64,000 nt of DNA from Hanleya hanleyi (lineage: Eukaryota > Mollusca > Polyplacophora > Lepidopleurida > Hanleyidae), in NCBI GenBank assembly GCA_036873755.1, contig JAVTVY010016124.1, positions 1 through 64,000 of the forward strand, in the 5' to 3' direction. The translations under genes and the position numbers were made by a program. Numbering within the stretch: position 1 is the first letter of the stretch; each line of letters starts with the position of its first letter. Below the pieces are notes generated by a model. The model was not told the DNA's origin. It did no database searches and saw only the letters and a list, made by a program, of their open reading frames with translations. This document shows positions 12,800 to 25,220 of this stretch, one piece after another.

Positions 12800-13743
12800 G
12801 GAAAACATGAAACATGTCCACCAAGTTTTATAATCATCCCACGAAAGGTTCAACAAACTTTCCATGTACAGATCTACATGTAAATTTTTGCCCAACAAAA
12901 ACCGTATCAATGGAAACGTACAAAGTCTAAACTGCAATAATTAGGACAAAAATTCATATTTAATGTCATATTTCTTAAATAGCACATGCACATCCTCAAA
13001 TCACATTGAACTTGGGTAGCAAGTGTCAAACTCATCCACTGAAAGCTGACAGCTTCAAAAAACTTTTCATGTACAGGTGTACATGTATATACATGTACAT
13101 TATCATTGGCAAATTACTTAGACAAAACCCTCAAAATTTGAACAAAAATTAATATTTCATCTCCTAAATAGCACAGGTACATCCTCTAATCATAAGAAAC
13201 ATGTGTACCAAGTTTCATAATCATTCAATGACAGCTGACAACTGCAGCAAACTGTGATGTACAGATGTACATGTGCACTTCAGCTAAACGCAAAACTCTA
13301 TCATTTGCCATAATTTGGAGAAAGATTAATATTTCATCTCAAAAATAGCACAGGTACATCCTCTAATCATAAGAAACATGTGTACCAAGTTTCGTAATCA
13401 TCCAATGAGATCTGACAACTGCAGCAAACTTACCAAGTACATGTATACATGTAGAGGCCTACATGTACAATTCACCTAAACCGAAAACTCTATCATTTGC
13501 CATAATTTGGACAAAAATAAAAATTTCATCTCAAAAATAGCACACGTACATCCTCTAATCATAACATGTGTACCAAGTTTCGTAATCATCCAATGAGAGC
13601 TGACAACTGCAGCAAACTTACCATGTACATCTACATGTACAATTCACCTAAACAGAAAACTCGTCATTTGCCATAATTTGGACAAAAATCAATATTTCAT
13701 CTCCTAAATGGCACAGGTACATCCTCTAATCATAAGAAACATG
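12800..13743. repeat. 170-190-bp tandem repeat, copy 1
   Basis: Units share catcctctaatcataag, ccaagtttcgtaatcatcc and gccataatttggac. Starts of the first word at 13180, 13357, 13549 and 13720 give spacings of 177, 192 and 171 bp. Palindromic words of the type acatgtacatgt lie in each unit. Confidence 0.85.
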
Positions 13744-13814
13744 AATTTTCGATATCGGAAATTTTAATTCCGATATCGGAAATTCTCGAATAAAAAGCAC
13801 TTTGGCTTGCCATA
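13744..13814. mobile_element. GATATC-palindrome linker at the duplication junction
   Basis: About 71 bp separates the two segmental copies. It contains ttccgatatcggaa (13768-13781) and a second, overlapping GATATC palindrome at about 13748-13763, and ends ggcttgccata. The same ending (cggcttgccata) borders the GATATC-rich palindromic element at 37.2-37.9 kb, so this looks like a small or truncated relative. Confidence 0.5.
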
Positions 13815-16110
13815 CTGAACCCTTAATAAGAGCATAAAAAATAATGCACAAATACAGGCCGATAAGTTACAGAAAAATGGTGTACACAAGGAAAATACAC
13901 ACTTAATGTTCAGAAAAAATTGATCAAGATAGGTACCAATAAACGTAAAATGTATATGCCATTAAAACTGTTGATACCACATTGTAAATATGTACATGTG
14001 GCTAAATAATATCAATTAGACCAACAGATTGGGCAATATCGAAGTAACAAGTGACTGAGTGAATAGAATTTAACATCGCTTTCAACACTCAGTGTACCTA
14101 CATGCGACAGAACGGTCTCCATGCTGCCTTAGATGGACAGGCGTTCTGAGAACCCCAACATCTCGCCTTGCGGGGTCATCCGCCGAAGCTGCAGCAGTAT
14201 TGAAAGCATACATGTAGAGCAAACAATAACGTGTGGAATAGGTGATGTAGTACAGACAATAATGTCTGGAATAGATTATCTGGTACAGACAATAACATCA
14301 GTCCCATGTGGGATTAACGGCATACATGTATAAGTTAATCCCATGTAGGATGGATAGGTCAGTGCTGTGGGATTACTGCTGCATAGGGTAGTCCAGTGTG
14401 AGATTACTGCTGGATAGGTCAGTCCCATGTGAGATTACTGCTTGATAGGCCAGTCCTGTGTAGGATTACTGCTGGATGGACCAGTCCCGTATGTTATTAC
14501 TGATGGCTAGAGCAGTCCAGTGTGGGATTACTGCTGGATAGTCCAGTCCCAAGTGGGATTACTGCTGGATAGGCCGGTCCTGTCTGGGATTACTGCTGGA
14601 TAGATGAGTCTCGTATGGGATTAATGCTGGATAGAACAGTCCCATGTGGGATTACTGCTGCATAGGCAGTCCAGTGTGGGATTACAGCTGGGAAGGCCAG
14701 TGCCGTGTGGGATTACTGCTGGATAGGCTAAATCTGTGTGGGATTACAGCGGGATAGGTCAGTCCCATGTAGGATTATGGCTGGATAGGTCAGTGCCATG
14801 TGGGATTACTGCTGTATATTGCAGTCCAGTGTCATAGTACTTCTGGATAGGTCAGTCCCGTGTGAGATTACTGCTGCATAGGCCAGTCCCGTGTGGGATT
14901 ACTGCTGGATAGGCCAGTCCCATGTGGGATTACTGCTGGATAGGCCAGTCCGGTCTGGGATTACTGCTGGATAGGTCAGTCCCATGTGGCATTACTGCTG
15001 GATAGGCCAGTGTCATTTGGGATTACTGCTGGATAGGTCAGTCCCGTGGGGCATTACTGCTGGATCATGTGGATAGGCCAGTGCCATTTGGGATTACTGC
15101 TGGATAGGTCAGTCCGATGTGGGATTACTGCGGGACAGCTCTGACCTAGGAAAACATGAAACATGTCCACCAAGTTTTATAATCATCCCACGGAAGGTTC
15201 AACAAACTTTTCATGTACAGATCTACATGTAAATTTTTGCCCAACAAAAACCGTATCAATGGAAACGAAGTCTAAACTGCAATAACTAGGACAAAAATTC
15301 ATATTTAATGTCATATTTCTTAAATAGCACATGCGCATCCTCAAATCACATTGAACTTGGGTAGCAAGTGTCAAACTCATCCAATGAAAGCTGACAGCCT
15401 CAGAAAACTTTCCATGTACAGGCGTACATGTACATTATCATTGACAAATTAGTTAGACAAAACCCTAACACAGGTACATCCTCTAATCATAAGAAACATG
15501 TGTACCAAGTTTCATAATCATTCAATGACAGCTGACAACTGCAGCAAACTGTGATGTACAGATGTACATGTGCACTTCAGCTAAACGCAAAACTCTATCA
15601 TTTGCCATAATTTGGAGAAAGATTAATATTTCATCTCAAAAATAGCACAGGTACATCCTCTAATCATAAGAAACATGTGTACCAAGTTTCGTAATCATCC
15701 AATGAGATCTGACAACTGCAGCAAACTTACCAAGTACATGTATACATGTAGAGGCCTACATGTACAATTCACCTAAACCGAAAACTCTATCATTTGCCAT
15801 AATTTGGACAAAAATAAAAATTTCATCTCAAAAATAGCACACGTACATCCTCTAATCATAAGAAACATGTGTACCAAGTTTCGTAATCATCCAATGAGAG
15901 CTGACAACTGCAGCAAACTTACCATGTACATCTACATGTACAATTCACCTAAACAGAAAACTCGTCATTTGCCATAATTTGGACAAAAATCAATATTTCA
16001 TCTCCTAAATGGCACAGGTACATCCTCTAATCATAAGAAACATGTGTATCAATGACAGCTGACAACTGCAGCAAACTTTCTAAGTACAGATATACATGTG
16101 CACTTCAGCT
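13815..16110. repeat. segmental tandem duplication, copy 2
   Basis: Second copy of the 11475-13743 block. It carries its own SINE-like segment (14051-14210), 31-bp array (14340-15135, about nine bp shorter in register) and 170-190-bp repeats (15140-16110). It extends beyond the point where copy 1 ends. Confidence 0.93.
14340..15135. repeat. 31-bp minisatellite, copy-2 array
   Basis: Same unit as the 12.0-kb array. Relative to copy 1, units around 12350-12420 are missing and new near-identical units appear near 14980-15110. Confidence 0.92.
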
Positions 16111-16169
16111 AAACGCAGAAGTCTATCATAGGGATTTTAACATTGGAGCACCCCAGGGATAGTACCCCC

Positions 16170-16200
16170 AGGTGGCATACCCACCCCCCCCCCCCTCCCC
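16170..16200. repeat. C-rich tract
   Basis: A run of about 13 C followed by tccccc. It may be polymorphic or an assembly weak point. Confidence 0.8.
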
Positions 16201-16359
16201 CATATTTTTAAAAAATATTTTTTCTAAATTTTCTAGATTTTTCCCGAATTTGATAAACCAAAAACCTTATCATTTCCAGGCAGGGGACACCGACGACGAC
16301 ATCCTCTTTCCCCCCTCACAATATCTCCCCTTTACTTCGTAACGCGAGAAATAATAGAA

Positions 16360-16425
16360 AAATATTAATAATTATAATAATAATAATATTATTATTATTA
16401 TAATATTCATAATTTTAATAAATAG
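16360..16425. repeat. (AAT)n/(ATT)n microsatellite
   Basis: Runs of aataataat are followed by attattatt, so the tract is self-complementary and can fold. Confidence 0.85.
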
Positions 16426-16454
16426 TGCTGCCTCAATCACCACACCACAGGCAG

Positions 16455-16660
16455 ATATGATACTTCATGAAGTCACCATTTTTTAAATCTGGACCCGGTG
16501 AGATGGCTAAGAGTGTCCTAGGGATTAGTGTCCCTTTTCATAACATTTTCTATTGCAACTACAAGGTCGGACACTTATCTCCAAATGTGGAGAAAAATGT
16601 CCTAGCTGGGTTAAAATATTGGAGCCGGACACTCATAGCCACCGGACATTCTTAGTCTAT
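16455..16660. repeat. dispersed repeat, copy 1 (also at 35.95 kb)
   Basis: Contains gatggctaagagtgtcct, aaatgtggagaaaaat and ctgggttaa...ccggacact. The segment at 35955-36125 has the same blocks in the same order. Family unknown; about 70 to 80 percent similar by eye. Confidence 0.6.
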
Positions 16661-16689
16661 ACACCGGGCTTGATCCCAAGACTGTCCAG

Positions 16690-17640
16690 TTATGAGACAG
16701 GCCTTCACATCACCAAGTTATGAGACAGGCCTGCACATCACCAAGTTATGAGACAGGCCTTCACATCACCAAGTTATGAGATAGGCCTTCACATCACCAA
16801 GTTATGAGATAGGCCTTCACATCACCAAGTTATGAGACAGGCCTTCACATCACCAAGTTTCACATCATGTTATGAGACAGGCCTTCAAATCACCAAGATT
16901 TGAGACAGGCTTCACATCACCAAGTTATGAGACAGGCCTTCACATCACCAAGTTATGAGATAGGCCTTCACATTACCAAGTTATGAGACAGGCCTTCACA
17001 TCACCAAGTTATGAGACAGGCCTTCACATCACCAAGTTATGAGATAGGCCTTCACATCACCAAGTTATGAGACAGGCCTTCACATCACCAAGTTATGAGA
17101 TAGGCCTTCACATCACCAAGTTATGAGACAGGCCTTCACATCCCCAAGTTTCACATCATGTTATGAGACAGGCCTTCAAATCACCAAGATATGAGACAGG
17201 CCTTCACATCATCAAGTTATGAGACAGGCCTGCACATCACCAAGTTATGAGACAGCCCTTCACATCACCAAGTTATGAGATAGGCCTTCACATCACCAAG
17301 TTATGAGACAGGCCTTCACATCACCAAGTTATGAGACAGGCCTTCACATCACCAAGTTATGAGACAGGCCTTCACATCACCAAGTTACGAGACAGGCCTT
17401 CACATCACCAAGTTATGAGACAGGCCTTCACATCACCAAGTTATGAGATGGGCCTTCACATCACCAAGTTGTGAGACGAGCCTTCACATCACCAAGTTAT
17501 CAGACGGGCCTTCACATCAAGTTATGAAACGGGCCTTCACATCACCAAGTTATGAGACGGGCCTCCATATCACCAAGTTATGAGAGAGGCCTTCACATCA
17601 CCAAGTTATGAGACAGGCCTTCACATCATCAAGTTCAAAC
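16690..17640. repeat. 28-bp minisatellite, about 34 units
   Basis: The unit has the core ttatgagacaggccttcac followed by atcaccaag. Two identical irregular blocks (caagtttcacatcatgttatg) near 16853 and 17146 mark a roughly 293-bp higher-order period. Confidence 0.95.
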
Positions 17641-17997
17641 ATGTCCTCTTATGGAATGAAATTCACAAAATGAAGTAGAAATATTCAAAATTTAATAAGA
17701 AAGTTCGAGTTTTTGAAGTGATCAGCTCTGTGTTAAGATTATTTTCACAACATAATCCAGGTTTTATACATCAAACATGAAGGTATCTTTTTGATGATCA
17801 AGTCTGGTTTCTGTTCAAAAGGTTGAACTGACCAAGAAAAGATAGTGAAGAGTCATATTCAAGACTCAATCCAAGTAACATATATCAGAGATAATCATGT
17901 AACAAGTACTGTAGAAACTCTATTACATCATGGTACTGTATAATTCTGCTATAAGATTGGTGTCTGTTCTATATTCATCTATTGAATGTCTGGGAAT

Positions 17998-18363
17998 CTG
18001 GAAGACTTCTCAAGGAGATGCACTGAATCTGATCATTTCATAATTAAACATTGATATTTCAAGTTCCCTGATGGCATACATTCAGGAAAATAACAGGAAC
18101 TTTTTACACCTGTGAGACCAATTTAAATTATTGGAGATGAGCTTTCACAGATAAATATGGTTCCTCAGGTGTGAGGTGACAATCTCACCTCTCACATCAT
18201 ATCTGAGAGAGCAGATTAAAGCTTGAGTCCAATAAATCCAGTTAGTTTGAAATGGTGTTACGTTCCTGGCACTTTTTTAATGTATTCCATCAGGGAATTT
18301 AAAATATCAATTTTTAATTAAGAAACCATCAGATTCAGTGCATCTCGTTGAAAAATCTTCCAG
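17998..18363. mobile_element. inverted-repeat element, about 366 bp with about 100-bp arms
   Basis: The left arm (17998-18100; ctggaagacttctcaaggag and on) is roughly 80 percent complementary to the right arm (18262-18363; ends ttgaaaaatcttccag). The spacer is about 160 bp. No coding capacity and no clear TSD, so it is an old MITE or foldback remnant. Confidence 0.7.
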
Positions 18364-19925
18364 AAATACCGGCATACATTTACTAAGCAGGAAATTTAGT
18401 TATCGTAACATTACATGACAAAATTGCACTGCACAGACTGCAGAAATTACATGCTGTATGGTTACATAAATGGTTAGAATACCTGGGAAAAACATCCTGA
18501 GCAGTTTTTTTTGGCTATGGCAAATTTTGAAATTTCACGGCATGACCTACGAACATGTGCCAGAGTGAGATACAATATATAAAAGGTGTGTACCTACCAT
18601 CATAGTTCATAGAGGCTAGTGTCCGCTGGCAGGACTAACATTTCCTCGATACACTAATCACTCAATTACATCTTCATTAGAGTATCAAATTTCATGGCAC
18701 CTGAAAGGCAGACAAAATATCGTTATCTGGCGTACCAACAATTCGACTTTGTCGGGTCTAGTTTTTAGTGCTGATAGCACATTGTCCCGGGCTTGAAGAG
18801 TTCAGTTACTGACTGAGGTGAGAACAAACCGCTGTTGTGTCTCGCCGTAATTATCCCACTTGTATGTGCAGTCAGTCTTACACATAGCGTGCCAGTGGTA
18901 AATGAACAGGTAAAACTTGGCAGGCCAGGCAATCGACAGTCTCGACCAGTAGGAATGTACAGGTGATCATAGCTCACAATACAACACCTGAATTCCAATC
19001 ACAGACAGGTATGCAGACACATGTTTTCGCTGGTAACCGTTGGCTTTATCGGAGAGACACCAAATTGATCCAATTCTCTCCATCAGCCGCCTAAAATGCC
19101 AGACTGCATTTTTCTGCCATAGTGTGCCTGTATGGACTTGACACTTCAAGTACTGTATATTATGTTCTGAAGATACAATCACTGAAGCCAAACCATATGC
19201 AGCTAACAATATTGATAACGGAGTATCTAATTTCAGTGAATGGTCACATCAATAAAGAACTTGTCAAGATTCTACAACAATAGAGTTTTAGAGCAGTAAA
19301 TTATTAGGGGTTGAAATGTGTACCTGTTTATGATGACCGGTGTGAAAGATTTCAACCCAACTCCTCCAAACAGCCTCAACATGATACTGATTTCTTTCAT
19401 GGTTCCTCGAGAAAACTATAAATTCTGGGGGGAAAAAATGGTGCAGGCCTGATTAGACAGCAATATTATATCAGCAATCTTGTTAATATTGCCAAATTAC
19501 ATTAACCGATCATCTGTTACTATAAGTTATTTGAATTTTTTAAAGGATGAGGCCACTGTTAATATAGATTGTTTCGCCATCCCAATATAGTGGAATATGA
19601 GATTAATCACATTTTAATACAGAGCTATAACTAAAAATGTTGTTGTTACTCTATTAACCTATTTCCTATTTCTCAAAGTTTACAGATAAAAGGAATTTAA
19701 ATCATTATCAATGTGGTTTCAATACAGAAAAGGAACATAACCTTCTCTCTGAGATGCTGGGATTTGTTAATTTACGAGTGGCTCTGGTTCTCTATGGTAG
19801 ATACTCGTGACATGCAATTCATAAGTGCACAAGGTTTGGCTATAGATGTGTAACACTCCTGTGTAAAGTGTTTTGATCACTAAGAATACCTTTAGTTCCA
19901 GGAAATTAATAATAAATTGCGCCGA
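18364..19925. other. unique stretch, nothing recognised
   Basis: No repeat or gene structure found. Short frames only. Confidence 0.5.
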
Positions 19926-19928
19926 CCT

Positions 19929-20895
19929 ACTTCTCACATGAGCAGTGTGACTAACGTCACAGGACCTACGAAGTACAGTAGGCATTAGGACTCGAACGCG
20001 AACTGAACTCTTGGAAATCCCCACCCCCAGTTGAAATCCTGCCTATATTAAGATGGGCACCACCCAAGTCAGAATTGCCAGTGATTTTCATCAAAAATCA
20101 CCAGAAATTTTCATCAAAATTAGGTCAGCTCAGAACTTGTTGGTAACAGTCTCCTAATGCGCCTTCATTCCAAAATAAATAACGATCGCCGATTTAATTT
20201 TACAATTTTTTAATTAAAGGAAACAGATTGAATAATATAGGTTCAGTAGATTTCAAGCTTTACGTGTGAAAATACATTTACATCTCTTTAATGGTTTTCA
20301 GTGCCCTTGTCCAGGATCAAAACAACTTTTTGAATCACATTATTTTCCCAACAATACAACAAATTTTTATATATAGTACTATAGTAGAAAGGTAGCATTT
20401 ATATAGTTTACGGTAATTCAACTGAAGACTAACACCTTCTATGCACAAGATAATAATGATTAACCTCACTCAGTCAGTAATAGGGCCATGATGTGGCATA
20501 GTGGAATGTGTTTCAATGACAGGGTATTTTTAGACGGACAGTAACTGATACTCATTAAATGCGATAAAATGCTGGAGCAAAACGGACCACAGTTTTCTTG
20601 GCAATGATGAAATGTTTGGATGTGAAATACGATACACGTTAAAGGCTACAGATAACATGTATCTATAACAATATACTGAAGTGTTAATTATAAATCTAAT
20701 TATAATCGGAATTATTTCAGATGAGAACTTGATGGTAACAATGCCCTAATGCACGTTCATGCCAAAAATCAAGGTTCTAATGTTAACGGTTCTCCTTATT
20801 TTGCCGACAAAAGGATTCGGATGGACTCACTCATTACCGGACAATTTGCGATCTGTAGCCTACATGTACTTCGTAGGAATAATTGTTTGTTTCTC
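19929..20895. repeat. dispersed repeat family D2, split copy
   Basis: 19929-20175 matches 52306-52540 (gagcagtgtg, cgaacgcgaactgaactctt, gaaatcctgcctatattaag). 20712-20890 matches the far end at 52500-52605 (ccaaaaatcaaggttctaat, ggttctccttattttgc, tctgtagcctac). The intervening about 540 bp is absent from the 52-kb copy, so this copy is interrupted or partly re-duplicated. Confidence 0.7.
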
Positions 20896-21443
20896 ATAAC
20901 CTTGCTTGTAAAAATACACATGCTGAGTGTGATAATTACTAATTATTAACTTGCAAACCAATTGTATACAAGTGTGAAGAAAATGAGCCAGTTTTACTCA
21001 TGAAAATGTAAATCCCTCATGGATTTTAATTATTTGCCCTCAAAATATAGATGAGGGCTGGTTACGGGAAATGAACCATTGATTATCAGCGGCCCGATGC
21101 CCCAGTCTCGTTCATAATGATGCAATTTGACACCTTGAACAAATCAACAAATCAATTAGTATCACACCTTAACAATTATTTCAAACAGTATCAAACAAGC
21201 TGAAGCAATGGGGGACTTGCAGAATCAAAACTATCCAATCAGAGACTGTGATTGCCTCTTCCTGTTTGTCGATTTTGGCCCAGTTAACCAATCAACTGAC
21301 AGAACTAGCACTTCAGTTTCATCATCTGGTCCTATGGTTGCAAGCCTCCCATTACCCTTCATTCACCATTCTAAGATTATAAAGATACTAGTATACCTGG
21401 GGCTTCAGAGAATAGACCTGTGTATATCTGACGGTTCACAGTT

Positions 21444-21998
21444 CAGTGAGTGAATATGATTTAATGTCGCTTTCAACTATATTTCAGTCACATCACGATG
21501 TTGGGTCTTATTCCTTTTCACACCAGGGAACCACATGGGTGGGGTGCTATTCCTTTTCACACCCGGGAACCCCACGGGTGCCTCAGTTAGTCGCCTCTTA
21601 TGACAAGCTGTTTGAGGAGCTGAGGACTATTCTTACCATGACCTGCGGTGTGCAGTTCACAGTTGAACATGAGAAAGTGAACATGGGAATTAAAGGCTCT
21701 GTGGGACAGCCCAACATCCACTCTATGGTTTGGGAAGAGTGAAGATCTAATGCTGCCATTTTATAGTGTTGTCCCACTGAAATATCATGTCGTGGGCAGA
21801 CATGACACAGTACTCAGTCAAATTATACTGACACCAAGTGAACCAGTCCTTGTTCTATCCTCTTAATGCTGAGCATAAGCGAGGAAGCAAAAAGTTGCAT
21901 TTTTCAAGTCTTTGGTATGAGCCGGTCTGGGATTGAACCCAGTACCTACTAGTACTGCTTACGAGGCCGATGCTCTAACCATTAGGTCACCGCAGTGC
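21444..21998 (-). mobile_element. tRNA-headed SINE, minus strand, near full length
   Basis: In the minus orientation the element starts with a tRNA-like head at 21998-21919, continues through a body with the repeated cacccgggaacccc module, and ends with gcgacattaaatcatattca at about 21455-21474 next to CACTCACTGAAC. The head and tail together make this the most complete SINE of its type in the window. Two modules of the body are shared with the copies at 9636-9905 and 31111-31345. Confidence 0.65.
21919..21996 (-). pseudogene. tRNA-like SINE head with A and B boxes
   Basis: Minus-strand reading shows an A-box-like TGACCTAATGGTTAGAGC and a B box GGGTTCAATCCC flanked by a CTGGG/CCAG T-stem. 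The anticodon-loop position reads CTCGTAA, i.e. CGT, but the anticodon stem has mismatches and the acceptor stem does not close. I read this as a polymerase III promoter-bearing SINE head, not a working tRNA gene. Confidence 0.6.
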
Positions 21999-21999
21999 G

Positions 22000-23349
22000 A
22001 TTGGTTGGTTTGGGAAGAGGTGTCATCTATATATGGCATCACCATGGGGTAAAGAGTTGAATGAAAACATATATTTGTAAACAGATCTACACAAGATGAG
22101 GGAGAAAAGAGAAAGCGATTGTTTATCATTAAACAAAACTACCAGCCAATTTAATCAAAGAAATATCTACAAACACATGTATTTTATTTTCAACTGTAAT
22201 TGAGGGCTGCAGATTTTTCAAGTGTATGCACTGTAACAGCTAACCATCTGACACAATGACAAGTCTTATCCAATGAATGTCTGGTTTGTGTATGTCAGTT
22301 TTGCGCTGTATTAACATTCAACTGGGGCAAAAACTACACCAAAATTTAGTTAGATTCGAAAAAATATGGCTCAGTATAGTCCTTAATAATTCATTACTCA
22401 GACTCTGTAATTCAGTTCTTCTCTGGTGTGGCTACAAATTTAATATTATACATGTAAACCACATGACATTTTAATAACAAAAGAACTGATGTGATGATCA
22501 TCTGTGTTGACATGGTGGATGGAGACTAGACAGATGAGTAAGAACACAAACTGTGAAAGCAAGTCCTACAGCTAGTGCATATTGTTGCAGGATTATGTAC
22601 ATGAATAAGGACTTGAATCCCATCCATTAAACTCTCAAAATTACATTATTTTTTTCAGCATATTTTCAAAAATACAAAACATGAAGTTATTTGGGTGAAA
22701 AATTCATTTCTGATGTTAAATTCTAAATTTAGTAATCAGAAATTCAGTGAGAAAGGAACGGCTAATTAAGTAATAGGAGCTTATCAGGTGTCTCAAATTG
22801 TGTACACATATTGCACAGTCAGTCCTGGTGACTCGTTAATTGCAGATTGCTGCCTCTGAGTCCATGGTTTTGCCTGTTTCATATATTTATACAGCCATCT
22901 TTTGCTTTTAACAACTTCTAGGTTTCCCAAACAATTGTTGTGAATTTTAAAATGGCATTATTATATACCCCTTCAAATCTTTTAAAAGTGGTTCATTCTT
23001 TAACAAAAATTGATATTTCAAAGGTACACTGAGATGCATGAAATGCAACTGTTTTATGTGAATGAAATTTGAAATGCAACATTTTAAAGAAAATTCTGGG
23101 ACAAAAGTGAATAAATGAGAGAACTTGAACAGCTCAAAATATCTTTTGAAGGTATAGACAGTAAGTTTGGACCTGTCAAATCTAAAGAGAGGACTTAAAA
23201 GAGAGTTTAATTAGGAATAATTCCCTTGTCAAGGATACGAACGATGAATTGTTCACATTAGAAATCATCAAAATCATTATCTTTCATAACATAACCTGAA
23301 TCATTTATAGGTCGACAATTTGAATGTTATCAATCATATGTTCATGATA
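22000..23349. other. unique stretch, nothing recognised
   Basis: AT-rich single-copy-looking DNA with only short frames. Confidence 0.5.
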
Positions 23350-23379
23350 TCCTGACCTGGAGTCCTTAAAGTGTAACTG

Positions 23380-24610
23380 TGGTACTTTTGCAAGTTTACG
23401 TCAAATCCAAGATAATCTTTCCAAATTGTAGAATTTATACCCGGTTTCTTGTTTTATGACTTTAATTTTAACAATTTCAATATTATTAATGTTAGTGTAA
23501 AGCACAGCTCCACAAGCATGTCGGAACTTGTGACGTTATTATGGAATGGAACTAGGTCACAATGCAACATTGTTAACTGTTCCGTTCTCTGCATTGCCGC
23601 GACGTCCCGCAGACCATGCAGGACGCTCGAAGTATGATGTCATTAACGTCATCTCTGACGTCAAAAGGGGCAGTGCAGACCTCTCCCCACTGTAGAAAGC
23701 TATATTTGAATCCTCTGAGACAGCTACGAATAAATAGTTGTGGGAAAACTTTACTGCGTTTTGTTACTCGCATCGTTATCTTGAATATGACATATGTACT
23801 TACACAGTTACACTTTAAAGGTTATAACAAATGGTCTCCACGCCCTGTAATTTTTTGATACTAAATTGAAGCAAGATTTTATATTTGGCAATTAATAGCG
23901 GTTTACTGTTTTTGAGAGTGGTCGAAGTTTAGAAAAAACAAACTGGAAACTCTCAAACAACTATCACGCCTGTTTGGAAAACAGCGAAGAATGTACATGA
24001 CCTGCCCACCCATGACGCTGGAGACTGATTACGATCGTTCATTGAACAATCGTAGCTAATGTTCTAGGTGACTTTTCCATTGTAATGCCAATGTCACAAT
24101 GGTAAAATGTCATTCCTTGGTTGACGTCATGATGATGATGTCATATCCAATTGTTGTGCAGCGCATGTCACAATAGGTCGTCCGACACATCTGACTAGTC
24201 AATATCATACGACGTGATCTGACGTCAGAGGTCAGAGCTTCGATACTTTCTTTATTGGGTTAAAACATTCAACTTGCAGGGCCGTAGCCAGGATTTTTAG
24301 AGGGGTGGTTCGCCTTCACTCCAAAAGGGCACATCAGGGGGTTCGCTGTATGGGAAAAGGGACAAATAGGGGGTTCGCTACAGTTTGAAAAGTTATATGA
24401 GAAAAATATATAATGTTTTCGAAAGGGGGGTTCGCCCGAACCCAGAAAACCCCCCTTGGCTACGGGCCTTACTTGATGTGATTTTTCAAGAAAAAAATAT
24501 CAACTTATTCTATATACAACCTCTCTGTATGTTTTCATGTGAAATGTGCAGGGAGTATTTGATAGAACCTTTAATTTGATTTCACAATTTAATTGTGATA
24601 AAGTGTGATT
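23380..24610. repeat. dispersed repeat family D1, copy A, split by a MITE
   Basis: Shares ordered blocks with 38010-38460 (attacgatcgttc, caatcgtag, ttccattgtaa, gttgacgtcat) and with 40258-40560 and 52165-52700 (cacaataggtcgtccgacac, agaaccttta). It carries perfect CRE words TGACGTCA at 23656, 24122 and 24220. The MITE at 24277-24470 interrupts it. The family is unassigned and no coding region is visible. Confidence 0.65.
24277..24470. mobile_element. MITE, 194 bp, TSD ACTTG
   Basis: Ends are CAGGGCCGTAGCCAGG on the left and ccttggctacgggcctt on the right, imperfect inverted copies. The interior has repeated gggggttcgc words. ACTTG flanks both sides (24272-24276 and 24471-24475). The paralogous D1 copy at about 40420-40445 lacks the insertion, which confirms a 5-bp duplication. 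The CAGGG start resembles hAT ends, but hAT makes 8-bp TSDs, so the superfamily is open. Confidence 0.75.
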
Positions 24611-25180
24611 ATGAAAAGCTGAAGACAATAGTCACAAGGGAAAGGGGGAAGTGCAGTTAGTCTGTCAGAACTATAGAGGGACTTTACTATTGGAAGTAAC
24701 ACAAGGGAGGAATCTTGATCTCATCATTCTATGTGAGTCTAGGTTAATACCCTGGGTAAATACAGGACCAGTGTAGGTATGCCAGGTATACAGTCAGGGC
24801 ATTTGTTAGCAGGTGTAAAATAAACTCTACACTGTCTTCACACTAACATTGTACATAGCTGAGTGTGTCTTCAGTGAGCCAGGGATCTGTTGACAGAGAA
24901 TGGTCATACATACACGGACAGTATCCTCTCTCACAATCACCTATCCTTCCACCTGTCTACCTGTACTACCTGTACTACCTGTAATCAGAAAACAGGACCG
25001 GAGAAGATAAACATTTATATTTATATATACATACTTCTGCATTTATCCCGGTAAACCAGAAGCTGACAGTTTTACAACATTCATAAATGGTAATTGGGCT
25101 TTAAGAGTTTGGGTGCCCAAATGGTGGATTGGTAATTTCTTAATGTTCATCTGTTACAAACAGAAACTAGCTTTCTCTTG
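24610..25180. other. unique stretch, nothing recognised
   Basis: A short run of ctgtactac triplicates near 24960 is the only structure seen. Confidence 0.5.
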
Positions 25181-25187
25181 GTTCAAA

Positions 25188-25220
25188 CATGGAGTTAAAT
25201 AAGGAGGAGAGAGCACTCGG
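25188..25220 (+). repeat. left 33-bp TIR
   Basis: Perfect inverted match to 27273-27305. Confidence 0.93.

Larger units (their letters stand above)
11475..13743. repeat. segmental tandem duplication, copy 1
   Basis: This block is repeated at 13815-16045 with an offset of 2340 bp at its left end, and identity is very high (long stretches identical). It contains an AT-rich lead, a SINE-like segment (11711-11870), a 31-bp minisatellite (about 12000-12790) and about five 170-190-bp repeats (12800-13743). Copy 1 breaks off after aagaaacatg, where copy 2 continues. Confidence 0.93.

Noticed and set aside
21919..21996. Functional tRNA-Thr gene
   Set aside because: Anticodon and acceptor stems do not close, and the sequence continues into a SINE body.
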